A stretch of DNA of 19,471 bases from the NCBI RefSeq assembly GCF_000524195.1, contig NW_020170482.1, positions 137,067-156,537 on the forward strand, in the 5' to 3' direction. Shown here one piece after another: positions 9,301 to 17,394 of this stretch. The notes below the pieces were generated by a model. It did not search any database. It was not told the DNA's origin and was given only the letters and a program-made list of their open reading frames with translations. The first letter of the stretch is position 1, and each line of letters starts with the position of its first letter. This DNA comes from Echinococcus granulosus. Lineage: Eukaryota; Platyhelminthes; Cestoda; Cyclophyllidea; Taeniidae. Made by a program: the position numbers and the translations under genes.

Positions 9301-12191
9301 CACTGGATGACTCAAATGGTAGTTTTAAAATAAATTACAGCAAATCCTCATTCAAAGGTCAGTAAACGATTCGATGGGTAGACGGACGGTGGGAGGAAAA
9401 TGAATCACGGATTGCTGCACTAAAACCGAAACCATGTACGTGTATTTGTGCAAGTAGTTTTTTGTTTCGTGAAATCAAGCGCAAATAATTGATGGTAAGC
9501 TTCCTCCCCCAACTTCAAAGGCTGGACTGGCACCGAATTAATCCACAAAAGAGGCATCATTAGCGGAATCAACCAATGGGAGTGCAGGGAATTGAAAGGT
9601 CGATTTCGTCATACGCATGGAGACCAAACACCCAGTGAATGCATTTGATGCTGCATTCCTTTGCAATTACAAGCTAGAGGCGCACCCAATTGGGCCTGTT
9701 AAAATGGCATGATATTTATCGTATAAATTACTGTTCTTTGACAGAAAAAAAAACGGAATTTGATGTACACCTAGCTCACTGACCTCAAGGTGAACTACGA
9801 ATGTAGTTAGTTGGGCACACGCCCTACCCCCCAACAGCTACTGCAGGAGCATCCCATGAGAAATTCAGGGAGGATTACAGGCAACTGCTGCATTGATTAC
9901 TTCATTCGTTTGACTATTATTATCAAGAAAACAAGATGGGAAAATATGGTAACATACCGGTAGATATTCACAGGTAAGAATGGACAGAGAGAGAGAGAGG
10001 GATTAACTAAACAACAAAGTCTATGGTAGCAAAAAATGCCACCAAATAAGTGTAGTCTGATGAAGAACAACTGTGTTGTTGCATTATTTATGGGAGTACA
10101 CCTATCCTTGCATTCATTTTGCATGTCATGCAACAAAAACGCATTCCAGAGGACTGGAGGCTCGCGCACCACAGAATGGTGTGGCCAAACCGAGATGAAT
10201 AAAACAAGTGAAACTAAAAGCTCATTGTGGCGCAATTCCCGAGGGGATAGACATGGCCAAGACAGAAATCAAGATGGGGCGGGGAGAGAGAGAGAGGGAG
10301 GACTTACGACAAATGCAACAGTCGAAGCACTTGTCATGGTAGAAGCATCCCAGAGCCTGACACGCCGTTGCCACATTGGTGATACGAGAACCACACTTCG
10401 AACAGATGCCTAGAGTGGGATAAGAATAGGAGGAAGTAGAAGGATTAGATGTTGCAGTGGCGCTAGATGGAGAGCGACGCAGAACCACGGGATGGTGGTG
10501 TAGGGCGTCAGAGGTGGAGGGCGGAAAAAGACACTGTTCAGACGACAGCATTATCCGTCACAAAGCCTAGCCTCTATCACAATCAGAATCGCAAACACAA
10601 TCACACACTACTGGTGCCCGCCTGTGATGCCTTCTGCTAGCACACACGCACGTATGCAGAAGCAAAAGAACAAGGAAGCTCCCATTGGTTGAGGGAAGCG
10701 TGCGACCTTGCCAATCTGGCCAATAGGACCCAGGACGAAGTGATTTAGTGGTGCGAAGCAGTGCCCCACAGGGAAAGCAAGACCTTGCGTAACAGGACGA
10801 CATTTGTTTCAGTTGTACCTATAGCTTCACAAATTCAGGTCACTTTTGGTCACATTAATGACAACAGTAGGCGTTGGAGTCAATGTAAATGAACAATCTT
10901 GACCTTGGCTGGTTACTAAAATCAAACAACACGGAAAACAAGTAACAACCAAAACAACACCGGACATGAATGATTTGAAAAAAGCCCACTATAAAAGTAC
11001 TTATGATAAGTGAATTGATGGAAGAAACCGTGCCTTCCTCCACAACCCCAGCATCTGAATCAGACCCAGATAAATGGAGTTCTTTAATCCCCTTAAATTT
11101 TGTTTTTTCCACTAACACCATTTCCGTACCATGGACGTTTAGGCAAAGCCAATGGAGTTAATTTTAAGGGTATACAATAAAGCGGTACCACGTGGACTAG
11201 AAAGTGTGTGTTTCCCAAATTATTCATAGGCAGCAACCATGTCATAAGACGACAGCGGTAACGACTGTAGGCGAGCGACAGCGTTCGGTGATGAATCAAG
11301 CGGCCTGTCAATGAGGGCGTAAGAGTCGAACCCACGGATATCCACTCGTATTTACAAGACACTTCACACACACACGCACACACAGTGACTCAACAATAGG
11401 ACATCTAAATGGTGTTAAACTTTTTGAAATGCTCGTACGTCCACATGCCAATCCCAACTGTAGTGGTTTTATTTCTAATCAACACATAACCCCTCGTATG
11501 ATGAGAGGTCTTCTTTTGAAAACACTAAATATGACACGATCGCCCATGAGCAATTATAGTTTTGACAAGTTGACACATCCCAGACACCAAAATAATTTCC
11601 TGCTTATATTTGGCATAGAAAAGTTGGATTTTGCCGTACTGAGTGGAGGTAAGGAGCATTTCGACAAGATCAGGACTTTCCAAAGATGGGTTGGCCGCAT
11701 TGAAAAATCGTACGCCATCAAACACAGAGACAAGTTTATAACTGTGGCAGATGGTACATTTATAAAACAATAATCACCAATAAATTTGAACCTTCGTAAA
11801 GATACCAGTTATACGAGAGCGACCGAACTGCTGGCACAACCCAAAACTCACCGGGCTTCCATTCAGCGGGAGTGACACTGACAGTCAACGCAGCCTGGCT
11901 AGAGCCAGAGGTGTTCACTGGTGGTGATGGGGGAGTGGAGACACGTTGAACGACGTGACGTCGGGGCTGCGCAAACTCGAAGGCGCAATTTCCGTCACTT
12001 GCGGGGGGTGGCGAGAAGGTGATGTTGAGAGCAGTGGAGACTCGATGACCCGAGGGATCAGGCGAGGGCGACTTGCTCGTGGGTGAGAGGAGAGGGGTGA
12101 CACCAGAACGATTTGAGACGGCAGGCGGTGCGGCAATTATCGTGTGCTTCGAGGCGTATGGTGGTGGTGGGGGTGGTGATGTGGATTGCAT
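5957..12191 (-). CDS. jub: Ajuba/LIMD1/WTIP-family LIM protein (spliced, 7 coding exons)
   Basis: In animals this family scaffolds cell junctions and restrains LATS/Warts in Hippo signalling. Seven minus-strand exons (12191-11852, 10409-10308, 8584-8517, 8425-8363, 7392-7210, 6983-6915, 6328-5957) total 1197 nt, join in phase and encode 398 residues. Residues 1-114 are Ser/Pro-rich. LIM1 spans C116, C119, H138, C141, C144, C147, C165, D168; LIM2 spans C181, C184, H201, C204, C207, C210, C229, D232; LIM3 spans C241, C244, H268, C271, C274, C277, C308, C311. Every zinc ligand is present. The block [13 protein letters not shown] in LIM2 and ACQALG in LIM1 are family hallmarks. The N-terminal region is short for the family, LIM3 has an extra loop, and an 87-residue Ser-rich tail follows. 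LIM exons and stop are secure; the true start is not, and more 5' exons may exist. Which of the three vertebrate paralogues is closest cannot be told. Confidence 0.93.
6329..6914 (-). other. jub: LIM gene intron 6
   Basis: 586 nt, GTGAGT to a pyrimidine-rich TAG end on the minus strand. No exon or RNA gene was seen inside. Confidence 0.85.
6915..6983 (-). CDS. jub: LIM gene exon 6: middle of LIM3
   Basis: 23 codons encoding TADEVLRVVAMNKEFHIECY followed by RCE, which supplies H268, C271 and C274 of LIM3. It follows a TTTTTTTGCAG acceptor and ends at a GTGAGT donor, phase 0 at both ends. It is too small to stand out as an open frame. Intron 6 is 586 nt. Confidence 0.92.
7210..7392 (-). CDS. 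jub: LIM gene exon 5: core of LIM2 and start of LIM3
   Basis: 61 codons. The exon opens with [20 protein letters not shown], the most diagnostic family block, then PFTVD and FCLYD, which complete LIM2. APTCAACANPILPES begins LIM3. The acceptor is GGGACAG. The donor GTGTGTGTC (7209 downward) is weaker than the others but is in phase 0 and joins correctly to exon 6. Intron 5 is 226 nt. Confidence 0.95.
7393..8362 (-). other. jub: LIM gene intron 4
   Basis: 970 nt, GTGAGT to GGGACAG on the minus strand. A protein-like open stretch near 7685-7815 on the minus strand has no fitting splice sites and no family I can name, so I treat it as intronic. Confidence 0.8.
8363..8425 (-). CDS. jub: LIM gene exon 4: LIM1-LIM2 linker and first zinc pair of LIM2
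   Basis: A 63-nt exon encoding CWGFQQMAEKCTVCDHII and AQT. It matches the family linker GFQ..AEKC and the first C-x2-C of LIM2 (C181, C184). It has an acceptor CTGCAG, a donor GTGAGT, and phase 0 at both ends. Intron 4, which follows, is 970 nt. Confidence 0.92.
8517..8584 (-). CDS. jub: LIM gene exon 3: second half of LIM1
   Basis: Encodes the short stretch RTLRGKTFYKDQDKIYCEED plus YL, matching the family pattern in which Arg-rich RTLRGK is followed by YCEEDYL. C165 and D168 complete the second zinc site of LIM1. The acceptor CCCTAG supplies two bases that complete a Gln codon. The donor is GTCAGT in phase 0. At 68 nt it is too short to be found as a free-standing open frame. Intron 2 is 1723 nt; intron 3, which follows, is only 91 nt with a clear pyrimidine tract. 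Confidence 0.92.
9986..9999. repeat. (AG)7 microsatellite
   Basis: Uninterrupted AG dinucleotide run on the plus strand inside intron 2 of the LIM gene. Confidence 0.9.
10284..10297. repeat. (GA)7 microsatellite beside a splice donor
   Basis: GA run on the plus strand, CT on the transcribed-sense strand, starting about ten bases into intron 2 of the LIM gene. Confidence 0.9.
10308..10409 (-). CDS. jub: LIM gene exon 2: zinc module 1 of LIM1
   Basis: This exon carries C-x2-C, then H-x2-C-x2-C-x2-C (HDKCFDCCIC) and the family block ACQALGCFYH. The acceptor follows a long pyrimidine tract ending in CCCACTCTAG. The first two bases complete a Gly codon left by exon 1. The donor is GTAAGT at 10307, leaving phase 1. 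Intron 1 is 1442 nt. The frame is also open upstream to 10557, but the pyrimidine tract and phase agreement favour this acceptor. Confidence 0.9.
10410..11851 (-). other. jub: LIM gene intron 1
   Basis: 1442 nt between pre-LIM exon 1 and LIM exon 2, GTGAGT to a long pyrimidine tract ending CTCTAG. It includes a (CA) run near 11365-11384. No conserved exon is visible; open frames such as 11429-11773 on the plus strand have no recognisable homology. Confidence 0.8.
11365..11384. repeat. CA-rich microsatellite
   Basis: CACACACACACGCACACACA-type run with one G interruption, inside intron 1 of the LIM gene. Confidence 0.85.
11852..12191 (-). CDS. jub: LIM gene exon 1 (first supported coding exon): Pro/Ser-rich pre-LIM region
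   Basis: Encodes residues 1-113 plus the first base of Gly114. It contains a run of six prolines followed by Tyr (a PPxY motif, residues 9-12), several Ser-Pro sites (LLSPTSKSPSPDPSG) and STPPSPP. The exon ends at a GTGAGT donor (intron base 1 at 11851) in phase 1, which fits the phase of the next exon. The frame stays open upstream of this ATG to 12275. AG acceptors there (CTCCTTTTATTAG just upstream, and CATGCTTTAG further up) could make this an internal exon, so the ATG at 12191 is only the first in-frame Met. Confidence 0.75.
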
Positions 12192-12275
12192 GCCTGGACT
12201 AATAAAAGGAGAGGCCTTTTCAAAGAGCTTTCTACTGGACCGTTGTAGGTCTAAAGCATGATTGGAATTTGAATT

Positions 12276-15200
12276 TTACTGAACCAGTAAGGGTAAGACA
12301 TAGAGAGTAACTTTGAGAGAGTCATTTGTTATACGTGATTTAAGGAACTACTTTCAATTGGGAAGCCAGGCATCCTTACAGCGCAATGTAAAAGTTGGCA
12401 TTTCTACAGTGAAACAGAAAGGGTTTGTGCATGTTTGGAACACAAATTCCAGCTTTTCTGTCCTGGGAATGCAATTCTCTCTCCCTGTCGTGGTCATCGT
12501 CGGAAATGATTGCGCTAAAGTGACGGATGCGGTACACTCCGCACGTCCAGCAAATTACGGTCACTGTAATTACGAGGAAACCGGAAGGAAACCTGGAACT
12601 GATTCCTGACAGCCCTAATTTCAGTAATATGTGTAACATCTGACTCGTTACCATAAAGATGGCAGTTATACAACACTTATACCGTAAACCGATTTTCACA
12701 GGAAGGGTGATGAAATCTGTTACAAAGTCGAAATCTGCGGAACCTCGTCTAACTCTTTTTTTGGCAATAAGGAGAGACAATTGGACAGATGGATCGTGCT
12801 TTAACAACTACGATGTTGACCCCTTAATCAAGTAGCGGTCATCCAGCGATCGCATCATCACCTCAGTTCATGTGTGATGAACTGGCCAGTTCAGTTCATG
12901 GGCATACGCCACAAGATGAAGAAATCACAAGACAAGAGGCCTACTATGGAGGTGAGGTCTAAAATAAGCGGGTCGTTAGACGAGCCCAAAATTGTCCTTT
13001 TAAAGAGTAATATTGCAGTGTAATTGAAGGCGCCAAAAGAATCAACTAAATAAATGATTAATAAGGCTAACAGTAAAAAAGAGGATTTACTGCTTGACTG
13101 ATTTTCCATGGAAGAATCGTAGTACACAAAAATCGTGGGACGGAAAAATGACACAAAACTCCCCAAAAGCGCCCTGAAAAATTCTAACTACTAATCCACA
13201 CCTACACAAGCTGTCTTTTTACAAAAGCTTCAAATAAGGAATTGCATTGAAGCATTATTAAAAGATCCGAGCATCAGAAGTGCACATTAATAATACCTAC
13301 GAATAAACTAAACTACGAATAAATTAAATGCGCCTGCCAAATGCATGTGAAAATTGCAAAGAGGGAGAACGGCATTCAGGCATACGTTAAGCGTTGTGGC
13401 AGAAGTATGAGTATTTGTGCCAGGAGCACACGTTTACTTCCATCAACAATGCGTACTCCGTGTGGAGATAAAGTTCTCTTGTAGCGTTGTCATCATTGTC
13501 AGAGTCCATGGGGGATTGAAAGGTCTAAATACTACTAATACTACCGTGAAACAGGGTACATTCTGATTTGAGAAGTCTTAGGCTTGAAAAGGGTATAAAT
13601 CGATTTAGTATCAAAATTATTGCCAAATGGGGTGTTAGTGAGAGGGTCTAGACGTTTGTGTTGGATTTGGGGCGCTTCCCACATCCAATCTGCATCTGAC
13701 ACATGACCACAAAGAACGAGGAAGGAATACGGGAATTGACGAGCAAAAAGGGCCAGCTAAATGTGGGCAAAGGTAATGTTCCAACAACAACTATCAAAGA
13801 AGCACTTAAACATTCTGCACCAGAAAGCCGCTAATGATAAACATTTGTCCAAGCTAAATAGGAGTGGCATAATGTATTAAGGACGGCAAAAGATTTTCTG
13901 TCATTGAAGAGGGACAACTGAAGCAACTGTAAGTACACTTAAAAACCCCATAAGGTCACGCATGCCCGAATAAATTTTGTGCATAAAATAATGAAGACAC
14001 CTAGAAGCTATGAACGTAAATCAGAAACCACATGTATGTGTTAAGAGCAAGCAAGCTGACTACAACCAAGACCAAACAAAATGAAGAACAAGCATTGAAA
14101 TATTGTACTCACTGAAACCATCACCATTACACCACAGAATCCATAAGGTAGTACCATCCAACGAGATGCAGGACCGATACAAAGTTTACCCTTACTACGT
14201 ATTTCACCTCTAGGAACAAACAAACCAGGCCCAGGTCTCGTTTCCTTCTACCACCTCTTCTTCTCTCCCATTCCATTATGCTATCCTAATTGGCTGATAA
14301 TGCGATTGTCGAATACTGATGCCAAGATATGGGGATAATAATCCCTTGGAGTATGGAGAACTAACGTTGTGAGAATATGAAGGATGAAGACAGGAATGGG
14401 GAAACATAAGAATAGGACAGAAGAAGGAGGAGTTTTGCTTACACACCCTCGAGTTATATCGTAATAAAGTCGTTGAATCTCAAACATGTGTGAACTCTTC
14501 AACAAGTGAATAACTAAAGGCAAACACCTGTAGCTGCAGCCTATCACTACCTTAACCCTCACCGTACACACAAATGCACAAATAAACTGGTGTAATTTCG
14601 GTATGAAGTGATGGATGCCTTAAAAGTGCTTGAGTGAGTGAGTGATTTGGGTAGAACCAATGGCATGTTCCTTCGCTTAATGCGGTAACGCGAAAGCCAT
14701 TCCCTAACTAAGTTATTAAAGCAGATAAGCTCGAATCACATGTAACACTAACCGACATTTGGTGATATGAGAGTTTAAGGCAAGAGGAAAGTAATAGGTC
14801 ACAAAAAGATACCACAGCAACAGAACAACGCATACAAACAGTCGCAAGTGACGGATAAGCCCCTTAACAGGAAATTGAAATAGGACAATGGGAGGGCCTT
14901 TACCGGAAAAAAACACGAGCTTCTTTTAATTATTCAATGCGCCCTGATTCACCGTGGCCTCAAATTCAGCAAAAGGGCAAAGAAAATGAGTACAAGCGTC
15001 TGTTCGCCTGTTCCCAACACTTCATTTGTAATCTGCCGACGTAGCAACGAATGATGTGTTCCTTGTAAAGTAATTTCAGTGAAACCTTCCTCATAACAGA
15101 ACTTTAGACGACCAAATTAATTGTTGATGCACTTGTAGAAAGAATGATTATTTCAGGTATGATAAAATTACTAGATATGGGGATAAGCACATAGAGATGA

Positions 15201-16675
15201 GATGACCACTTGCATTAAGGAAGGAACAACTTCCTTCATATACTATTTATCGTGAATAGAAGGCGTGTCCAGAGAGCATGAACTCATCTCCAGCGGTATG
15301 AATACTAAGTAAAGATTCGGAAAGTGGCAGTACATTAGTACAAAAAGCAAGTAAGCATACACTTGAGTGAAATGAGGAAGTGAGTTTGCGAATTGCCGAC
15401 GGAGAGTATATGAGAGTGCCTGGGTCTCTGCGTGAGAAAATATCTTTACACACTGAGTGTGTGCACATGCGCAGGCAGAAAAGCAGGTCACTAACAACGC
15501 GATTGCCTATGCTTTGATGCAGAGGTTATTTTTTTCAACCACCCGCATCTAATTTACGAACGAGATTTTATATAGTTGACAGGACTTTAAAGTTAGTTGA
15601 GAGTGACTAAAAATCTGGGTTACTATGCAAGGGACAAAAGTTCCATGTGGGAAAACAATGAATAAGAAGTTGGCACTCGAAAAACAATGCGAGATTGCAA
15701 AAAGAGAAGCCGCAGGGGGAGAATGGGACTTCTAGAAATATGCATCAAAGAACCTAGCTTAGACTGATACAACCATTCAAAAGAATGAAAAAGTAATCAT
15801 GCTGAAGAAAAAGCAAACCAAACAACGCATAGAGCCTAATTGCAAAGTGGGCTAGTTTAGGAAGCAAATTCGACAAAACCGTTGTCTAGCAAAGGAGAAT
15901 ATGTAAACAGTACAGACCTAAGGTTTGCACGTTATTAATCATAGGCAAACTAGAGTAAAAGTTTCATCTAAAAAGATAGAAAGAAGGAATGCAAACAACA
16001 ACTATTAGGAACCAGACTGGACAATTATTGAAATATGCCCAAGAGAATACATTATTAAGAGAAAACTGATGCAATGGGCTTGCGAAAAAGAAAGTCGCTT
16101 GCACGCTTGCATGACAAATTAATTGGAATACGATGCCATTTACGAAAACGAAAACTCGAACCATGTAATTGACTAGTGACGAAGCGCGTCGGTCATATTA
16201 CACAAAAAGGCCTAGCGTTCACGTTAACAAACCCGTTTTAAACGTACGTGACAACTATGACCCAATTTCTCGCCCTTTTAGGAGCATAAATGACTAATGA
16301 AAGTGCGACGACCTAAACTCCATAAGGTGTACACGAATCAAAACATCCCGCTGGAACCACTGCGGTTGTTTTGTGAAAGAGAGAAAGACTACGTGTATAT
16401 CTCTCTAGAAAGCTGAAAAATGCAAGCAAAACCAAAAATAGCAAAAAAAATACAATTTATTTATACTTGGTCGCCGACAGTTAAGGACAGAGGGGTTTAA
16501 AAGGTTTAAGATTGCAAGCACAAGTTAAATTAAAAAATTTTGCACAGTTTATTAAATTATGGTTTGCTTTGTAAAGGCACTTAATGCAAAAAATTAAAAG
16601 GCAAACTTTAGATTATCAGGTCAGATTTAAAAATTCAATCCACCCAATTCCCTGTAACAAGCGCTTAGTTGTAAT
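12276..16675. other. No recognised gene; possible 5' part of the LIM transcription unit
   Basis: No conserved protein family is recognisable on either strand. Several sampled lines are clearly A-rich on the plus strand (15661-15720 has about 26 A against 7 T), the same bias as in the LIM gene introns, so the region may be transcribed on the minus strand as a long 5' intron. Some lines, such as 12301-12360, are balanced. A 143-codon minus frame (12376-12807) is hydrophobic and unrecognised. An upstream promoter, first exon or trans-splice site for the LIM gene probably lies here but cannot be placed. Confidence 0.45.
13297..13328 (+). repeat. 2 x 16-bp tandem direct repeat
   Basis: CTACGAATAAACTAAA is followed immediately by CTACGAATAAATTAAA, two 16-base units with one mismatch. 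Probably a slippage duplication. Confidence 0.85.
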
Positions 16676-16817
16676 GTAACACGATAGTGGCTTATCCCCC
16701 GGTATTGGCAAGGGCCACTTTTGTACTTTGAATTAGCTCTCATGTACCTCGCTGGATGGGCTGTCCTTCGGGCTATGCCAGTAGCCCAGACACCTCTGTG
16801 CTGAGTATATACATATT
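16676..16817 (+). repeat. 142-bp tandem repeat, unit 1
   Basis: First of two head-to-tail units. It starts GTAACACGATAGTGG and is about 80% identical to the next unit. Two foldable parts are visible. AGTGGC pairs with GCCACT across an approximately 22-base loop. Further on, TGGGCT pairs with AGCCCA, enclosing an inner hairpin GTCC-TTC-GGGC. I do not recognise the family; a structured SINE-like unit or part of a small LTR-type element are both possible. Confidence 0.85.
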
Positions 16818-16960
16818 GTAATACGATAGTGGTTTATCCCTCGGTATTAGTGAGGCGCCACTATTGCGCTTTGAATTAGACCCTTGTACCTCGCTGGGTG
16901 GGCTAGCCTTTTAGGCCGTGCCAATTGCCCAGACACCTTCTCTGCCCTGAATATATATTC
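16818..16960 (+). repeat. 142-bp tandem repeat, unit 2
   Basis: Second unit, starting GTAATACGATAGTGG. Despite roughly 20% divergence, the pairing parts are kept: AGTGG/CCACT, TGGGC/GCCCA, and an inner GCC-TTTTA-GGC hairpin whose bases differ from unit 1 but still pair. The end is approximate. It lies about 420 bp upstream of the MOB1 start codon. Confidence 0.85.
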
Positions 16961-17380
16961 TGCCCGAGTATTGCGTCTTCCTTCCGCCTCATAGAGTCCC
17001 GGGACGCTGTAATGAAACCTTCTCCACGGAGGATTACTTGTTTATTTTTTCGTTTCCAAGGCTAATTGTTAAAGGTGACAAAAATTTTTGCAGAAGTTGC
17101 GGTTTTCTTAGTATGTTGCAACAGAATTACTTGATTGCTTTATCTGGACTCATAGGTAAAGTTAGCCTTAATAACCCATTTCACTTTAACAATGCTATTT
17201 TTTTATTTGCTGACGTTTGTTGCGTAGTTTTGGAAATTTACTGCTTTTAATTTTTCAAGAATGTATTTGTTCTAATGAGTTCACATCCAACGTGTGCATT
17301 TCGAGGTTCCCCGGCTATCCGGGTCTAGCTTATTTTCAAGGGTTACCTCTGACTGTCCGCGGACTTCAGTGTTCCGTCAA
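16961..17380 (+). promoter_or_regulatory. MOB1: MOB1 upstream flank / presumed promoter and 5' UTR
   Basis: No protein family is seen. The region holds three short perfect inverted repeats: GTCCCGGGAC (16996-17005), CCCGG-CTAT-CCGGG (17310-17323) and GTCCGCGGAC (17355-17364). A CTTCAG at 17364-17369, 11 bases before the ATG, could act as a 3' splice site (cis or spliced-leader). No convincing TATA box was seen. The promoter call is inferred only from position. Confidence 0.4.
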
Positions 17381-17394
17381 ATGAATTTTATTTT
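17381..17394 (+). CDS. MOB1: MOB1 exon 1 (14-nt coding part)
   Basis: ATG AAT TTT ATT TT followed by a GTAAGA donor. The two leftover bases join the first C of exon 2 to make Phe. The resulting start MNFIFNRAGSRTFRQKKN has exactly the spacing of human MSFLF...KTFKPKKN, so Thr falls at position 12 in both. That agreement is the main reason for choosing this start. No other ATG on the plus strand between 12.3 and 18.0 kb that I checked gives an MSFLF-like start followed by a donor in the right phase. Confidence 0.85.

Larger units (their letters stand above)
8585..10307 (-). other. jub: LIM gene intron 2
   Basis: 1723 nt, GTAAGT to CCCTAG on the minus strand. The first 30 bases after the donor are almost pure pyrimidine, including a (CT) run. 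A second GA run lies at 9986-9999 on the plus strand. No conserved exon was seen. Confidence 0.85.

Noticed and set aside
10036..10413. 125-codon plus-strand open frame
   Set aside because: It overlaps LIM exon 2 on the opposite strand and part of intron 2, has no recognisable domain, and is best explained as a shadow frame.
10410..10557. Upstream open extension of LIM exon 2 (Ser/Thr/Pro-rich)
   Set aside because: It contains the long pyrimidine tract ending in CTCTAG, and only the acceptor at 10409/10410 keeps phase with the exon 1 donor. An alternative start there remains possible.
11318..11340. GGGTTCGACTC on the minus strand, like a tRNA B box
   Set aside because: The flanking bases do not form a T-stem, and no matching A box, anticodon stem or acceptor stem is present.
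12376..12807. 143-codon minus-strand frame with a hydrophobic segment
   Set aside because: No family recognised, no convincing splice sites, and a composition like the surrounding AT-rich DNA.
17038..17250. 70-codon plus-strand frame upstream of MOB1
   Set aside because: It has no in-frame relation to MOB1, no recognised domain and a T-rich composition like the flanking non-coding DNA.
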